A stretch of 64,000 nt of DNA from positions 16,743 to 80,742 of the forward strand of contig PLXC01000188.1 of assembly GCA_003151275.1 (NCBI GenBank), given 5' to 3'. Within the stretch, counting starts at the first letter, position 1, and each line of letters starts with the position of its first letter. This DNA comes from Candidatus Melainabacteria bacterium. Its GTDB lineage: Bacteria; Cyanobacteriota; Vampirovibrionia; Obscuribacterales; Obscuribacteraceae. The translations under genes and the position numbers were made by a program. Under the pieces are notes generated by a model, which did not search any database, had not been told where the DNA came from, and saw nothing but the letters and a program-made list of their open reading frames with translations. Below, piece after piece: positions 60,564-64,000 of the stretch.

Positions 60564-61905
60564 CGATCAGATTTAGTGCGATTAGCGATATCACAAGAGC
60601 CTTGCCAACTTTGAATTGGCTCAATCCGGCGATCGTCAAAGCGAGAAGACATAGTTCGGAAGGAAATAAATACCTTCCGTGAGGTCCGGTCACGTTCACG
60701 ATTGTGGCGGCGAGGTTGGCGAATAGATTGCATAGTGGGAATGCTGCAATCATGATCCAGATGCAGATTTGTTTTCGAGCGCTATGAGAATCCGAAGCCG
60801 CACCTGCGCCTCCGGGATCCGAAGCCGGCTGGACACCCGCGTCTTCAGGATCCGAAGCCAGCGTGACCCCTACGCCCGCAGGATCCAGAGGTCCTCTTTT
60901 CCAGGATTTGAGCCAGCCAACAATCGCGGCTATCGCGTATCCGAGATAGATAATGTAGATGGGGCGCCATAAATAGCGATCCATATAGCCGAACAATCCA
61001 ACGTAATCGAAGAAAACGTAACGCCACCAACCAAGCTTCCCAGCTTGTGGCCAGGGATGCTGCACTTGTCCATTCACTGTCGGCAGGATCTTAATCCAAG
61101 CTTCATACATTGTTTTGGTGCCTAAAATATCACCCTTGAATTCAAAATAATTTCGAACGAAAAACCATCCCGAAGCAGCGAGAAAAGTAAGCCCAAATGC
61201 CGCCAATCTGGCTATCGTTTGTGAGACTGTAAGTGCATTCGCATATCCCGCCATAGCGATTCCAATTAGCACCGCCGGTGCCACCGAGAGTCCTGTGTGT
61301 TTGCTCAATCCCAATACACCAAACAGCGCGCCGATCAAAGCAGCCTTGCCTAAAGTAATTCCGGAATTGATGCTCCGAACTAATAGATAAATGATCGCTG
61401 AAGCGAGAGCTGTTGCCATTGAGTCGTTGTTCGTGTAGCTGTTTACGAACACTAGTTGCGGGTGGAAGACCACTAGGAACGGCAGAGCAAGAGCCAGCCA
61501 GCGTTGCTTTGGAAAGAGTTCTTTGCCCAGTAGTACTGCAATCCAAGGCACTAGCGCACCGACCAATAGGCTGCCAAAGCGAGAGAATGTAGACATCAGT
61601 GCATCCGGTGCCAATGCCGTCAATATGACGTGTGGGACATAGCCCAGCGGGGGCAATGCTCCGTATTCCGCTGCGGCGCCAGCGCTTCTCACGTCCTCAA
61701 AAGATGGCAAACTCCAGTGCCGGGCGATAAAGTGAACTACCCAAAAATGATTGGGTTCGTCCGGTGCTTCTGTTACGGGAAGTGTCAATAACCATGGCAA
61801 GCGCACCAGAAAATACAACAACAACAAGAACAAGACCGCTTGTGTTGTAGAACAATTCTCGATCAGCTCGAAGCGCCTTTCTTTCTTTATTGGCGCGCTT
61901 GTCAT
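60517..61905 (-). CDS. GT39-like membrane glycosyltransferase
   Basis: A 462-residue integral membrane protein with about ten spans. The first outer loop has VTEAPDEPNHFWVVHF, the acidic motif of polyprenyl-phosphate-sugar-dependent (GT-C) transferases, and a Q/N-rich loop follows. It would transfer a sugar to lipid or protein in the envelope. A cytoplasmic loop near residues 350-375 contains three imperfect ASDPxxAG repeats, mirrored in the DNA as copies of GGATCCGAAGCC. Host-like composition. Confidence 0.65.
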   Translation of the reverse strand: MTSAPIKKERRFELIENCSTTQAVLFLLLLYFLVRLPWLLTLPVTEAPDEPNHFWVVHFIARHWSLPSFEDVRSAGAAAEYGALPPLGYVPHVILTALAPDALMSTFSRFGSLLVGALVPWIAVLLGKELFPKQRWLALALPFLVVFHPQLVFVNSYTNNDSMATALASAIIYLLVRSINSGITLGKAALIGALFGVLGLSKHTGLSVAPAVLIGIAMAGYANALTVSQTIARLAAFGLTFLAASGWFFVRNYFEFKGDILGTKTMYEAWIKILPTVNGQVQHPWPQAGKLGWWRYVFFDYVGLFGYMDRYLWRPIYIIYLGYAIAAIVGWLKSWKRGPLDPAGVGVTLASDPEDAGVQPASDPGGAGAASDSHSARKQICIWIMIAAFPLCNLFANLAATIVNVTGPHGRYLFPSELCLLALTIAGLSQFKVGKALVISLIALNLIVTVGAWICWYMPVQH

Positions 61906-62417
61906 TGAATGATGTGGATCCTGTTTGTTGCCGGTGGCGCGTTGTCACGTTGTTGGATTAGCCAACACCTTATATTAAGCCACCAACGCTAGCCCAATGA
62001 TAAAGATCCAGTCATTCCCGCGAACACTATGAATTTTGATCAAAGGCGCACCATTGGTGGTGTCTTGAAATGTCGAAAAGTGGACGAAACGACATGGAAT
62101 TGTGGGAAACCTCTGCGAAATTCGGGTCTCACCGCGAGGTCCAGAAATCACTAGGCGCCCGAAGAGCTGTGCGGTATGCCTTGGCGATTACATCAACTCG
62201 GAATTTGTATTTCTTTACGCTTCTCGATAATGAGCCGTGGCGTACAGGCGAAGCTGGCCGCGGATTTCAAGATTGCGGTGGATTGCACACTGCAGTCGAC
62301 AATATTAAGCTGCTATGCCGTTTCTGGAAATCAGAAGCATTGGGCGTACAATGAGGCATCAGCGTAGGTGTTAAGTCGGCACTGGCTGAAAATTTGATAT
62401 CAAGGAGACCCCTGTTT
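61906..62417. other. 500-base gap with a CACC-N6-GGTG hairpin
   Basis: CACC-ATTGGT-GGTG lies at 62049-62062. An ORF at 62070-62354 (94 codons) has no ribosome site or domain and is not called. Nothing else was seen. Confidence 0.5.
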
Positions 62418-63599
62418 ATGGACTTTGTAAATCCCAACGTGAAAAATTGCAGGAACGATTTAATTGGGCGTTATGGCCTAGCCGATAGCGATGAAGCGCT
62501 CCAGGCATTTATTGACGCCCTTCCTGCCATGGTGTGGCTCGGCGATGACAAAGGGCGAGTTCTCTATTTCAGCGAACAGTTTTATGCCTTCACTGGTTTG
62601 CGCCGGGAAGATGATGATGGTTACCTATTCTTGAAAGTCATCCACCCGGATGATCAGCACAAACATCTTCTAGCCATCGAAGCAATCAAGGACAGACGCC
62701 CTATTGAACTAGAGGTGCGGCACCGAGCCGCAGACGGAAGTTATCGTTGGTATTTGGTTCGCGCTGAACCACTCACTATTGGCGATGGGCCAGTGACGTA
62801 CATTGGCACCAACATGGATATTGATGATCGCAAACGTGCCGAAGAGGCGTTGAAAGAAAGTGAAGAAGAACTTCGCACGCTAGCCGAGTTGATACCGCAG
62901 CTGGTGAGTATTGCAGATCTGGAGGGACGTACTCTCTATGGGAATCAGCGACTCTATGACTACATCGGCAGGCGTCGAGAGGATGAGAATGGATTCCTGT
63001 GGAAGGAAGTGGTTCATCCTGATGATTTAAAGGTTATTCTGCCTCAAATCGGACAGACATCAACTGCCAATCTCTGGCAAATGGAAATGCGATACCGGTC
63101 GGCCAGCGGCGAATATAAATGGCATCTGGTGAGAGCTGTGGCGAGCCCTGATGGTAAAAAAGTTTTTGTTACGGCTACGGACATCGACGAGCAAAAGTGT
63201 GCCGAAGCGGAAGTTCGCGAGTCTGAGGCACAGCTGAGAACGCTAGCTGAAGCTATTCCTCAAATAGTGTGGACCTCTGACGCTCAGGGCGAAATACTAT
63301 TCATGAACCAGCGCTTCCTCGAATACACCGGTTTATCCAAAGAGCAAACTGCTGATGGGGGCTGGAAACTCTTGATTCACCCGGATGATCTTCAGTCATA
63401 TCTTAATGGGTGGAACCACTCATTGGCTACAGGTGAAACCTTCGAATGCACGTTTCGGCTCAAGCGAGCGGTCGGCATGCGCTCGACAAAAGCAAATGGC
63501 TACAGGCGACATCTCAGTCGCGCCGTAGCTTTGCGAGATTCGGCGGGCAAGATAATTAAATGGTTCGGAACCTCTACGGACATTGAAGGATCGCCTTGA
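62418..63599 (+). CDS. Triple-PAS sensor-like protein without an output domain
   Basis: A 393-residue soluble protein. Three PAS_3-type domains lie in tandem (about 20-150, 155-265 and 275-393). Each has the ALPAMVWLGDDKG / LIPQLVSIADLEG / AIPQIVWTSDAQG opening, a VIHPDD-type helix and an RxADGxYRW strand. No kinase, GGDEF or other effector follows; the gene ends after the third PAS. It could be a stand-alone sensor or a truncated histidine kinase. The start ATG 62418 has AAGGAG ten bases upstream; the open frame extends to a TTG at 62394. Confidence 0.8.
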   Translation: MDFVNPNVKNCRNDLIGRYGLADSDEALQAFIDALPAMVWLGDDKGRVLYFSEQFYAFTGLRREDDDGYLFLKVIHPDDQHKHLLAIEAIKDRRPIELEVRHRAADGSYRWYLVRAEPLTIGDGPVTYIGTNMDIDDRKRAEEALKESEEELRTLAELIPQLVSIADLEGRTLYGNQRLYDYIGRRREDENGFLWKEVVHPDDLKVILPQIGQTSTANLWQMEMRYRSASGEYKWHLVRAVASPDGKKVFVTATDIDEQKCAEAEVRESEAQLRTLAEAIPQIVWTSDAQGEILFMNQRFLEYTGLSKEQTADGGWKLLIHPDDLQSYLNGWNHSLATGETFECTFRLKRAVGMRSTKANGYRRHLSRAVALRDSAGKIIKWFGTSTDIEGSP

Positions 63600-63645
63600 A
63601 AAATTAGAGTCCGGCAATGAGCCAGGATCGTGTCCGTCCTTGTGC

Positions 63646-63659
63646 CACTACAGGCGGTG
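63646..63659 (+). terminator. CACT-N6-GGTG hairpin
   Basis: CACT-ACAGGC-GGTG inside GTGCCAC/GTGGCAC, about 45 bases after the PAS gene stop. Confidence 0.45.
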
Positions 63660-63819
63660 GCACCATGGGCAAATTTTTTTTAGACGTTAAGAACTCACCA
63701 TATTGTGATTTGTTCATGTTGTAGTAGAAGCAACAGAGACGGGCGATTGAGAGCGGCCGCCCTGTCTGGATTGTTAGTCCATCCAGAGCGGAAGCTCTAA
63801 TCTAGGATGTGACGTTGAT

Positions 63820-64000
63820 CACGAGCGACGCAGTTCGGACGTCTGCTCGCGGAGCAGCAGTTTCTCCAGCTTCTTGTGACGGGAGCGCCGCTCCTGCACG
63901 AAGCCGGAGCCGTAGCCGCCCTTGTTGCCCGACTCGCCGCCGATGCGGTTGCCGGTCTTCTTGATCCGCCGCTGCCCGATGCCATTCTCGCCGACCTTCT
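63820..64000 (-). CDS. C-terminal part of a basic protein, cut by the window edge
   Basis: The minus-strand frame KVGENGIGQRRIKKTGNR...SGFVQERRSRHKKLEKLLL runs to a TGA at 63820-63822. It is Lys/Arg/Gly-rich with a helical end, and codon use is strongly GC-biased like the mobile blocks. The start lies outside the window. It may be nucleic-acid binding; the family is unknown. A hairpin (CTGGAT/ATCCAG near 63765) lies after the stop. Confidence 0.55.

Noticed and set aside
62070..62354. 94-codon ORF before the PAS gene
   Set aside because: No ribosome site or domain; composition not clearly coding.

Overview
The window looks like a piece of a Gram-negative-type chromosome from an uncultured lineage. 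Membrane-anchored Ser/Thr kinases next to TPR proteins, a kinase fused to leucine-rich repeats, and Ala/Gly/Thr-rich giant ORFs resemble Obscuribacter-type Melainabacteria (Vampirovibrionia). That assignment is inference: there is no rRNA or single-copy marker here. No tRNA, rRNA, CRISPR array, IS element, integrase or phage structural gene was found.

Two kinds of DNA alternate. Moderate-GC 'host-like' blocks lie at 1-9.4 kb (thioredoxin-like protein with an in-frame UGA, two kinases and a TPR protein, OtsB-like phosphatase, glycogen-debranching enzyme), 20.3-31.7 kb (EthD protein, HAD phosphatase, peroxiredoxin, MFS transporter, kinase-LRR, mannitol-dehydrogenase family enzyme, zeta-toxin-like protein), 41.9-45.2 kb (TPR protein, aldose epimerase, secreted glycosidase) and 59.3-63.6 kb (SGNH protein, GT39-like membrane protein, PAS protein). 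Between them sit GC-rich blocks with strong AAGGAG ribosome sites and hairpins in nearly every gap: A, 10.5-19.9 kb (small membrane proteins, nucleoside phosphorylase, soluble FtsH-like protease, EF-G, secreted repeat protein); B, one small gene at 21.3 kb; C, 31.9-41.7 kb (DHH phosphoesterase, HAD enzymes, dehydrogenase, NADAR protein, EEP nuclease-like protein); D, 45.6-59.0 kb; and E, beginning at the right edge. A remnant of a glycerophosphodiesterase lies at the right end of block A.

The most striking unit is block D. It encodes all steps from nicotinamide to NAD by the Preiss-Handler route: nicotinamidase (PncA), nicotinate phosphoribosyltransferase-like enzyme (PncB), NadD and glutamine-dependent NadE, together with an enlarged PRPP-synthetase homologue, a thioredoxin fusion and a Nudix hydrolase. 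It is followed by a nitroreductase/AMP-ligase pair. With the NADAR protein, DHH phosphoesterase and nucleoside phosphorylase in the other GC-rich blocks, the imported genes centre on NAD, ADP-ribose and nucleotide salvage. This would suit an element that must survive host NAD depletion, but that purpose is inferred.

Two other observations stand out: the UGA codon exactly at the first catalytic cysteine of a thioredoxin domain (possible selenoprotein), and a two-hairpin leader RNA present twice in block D with compensatory base changes.
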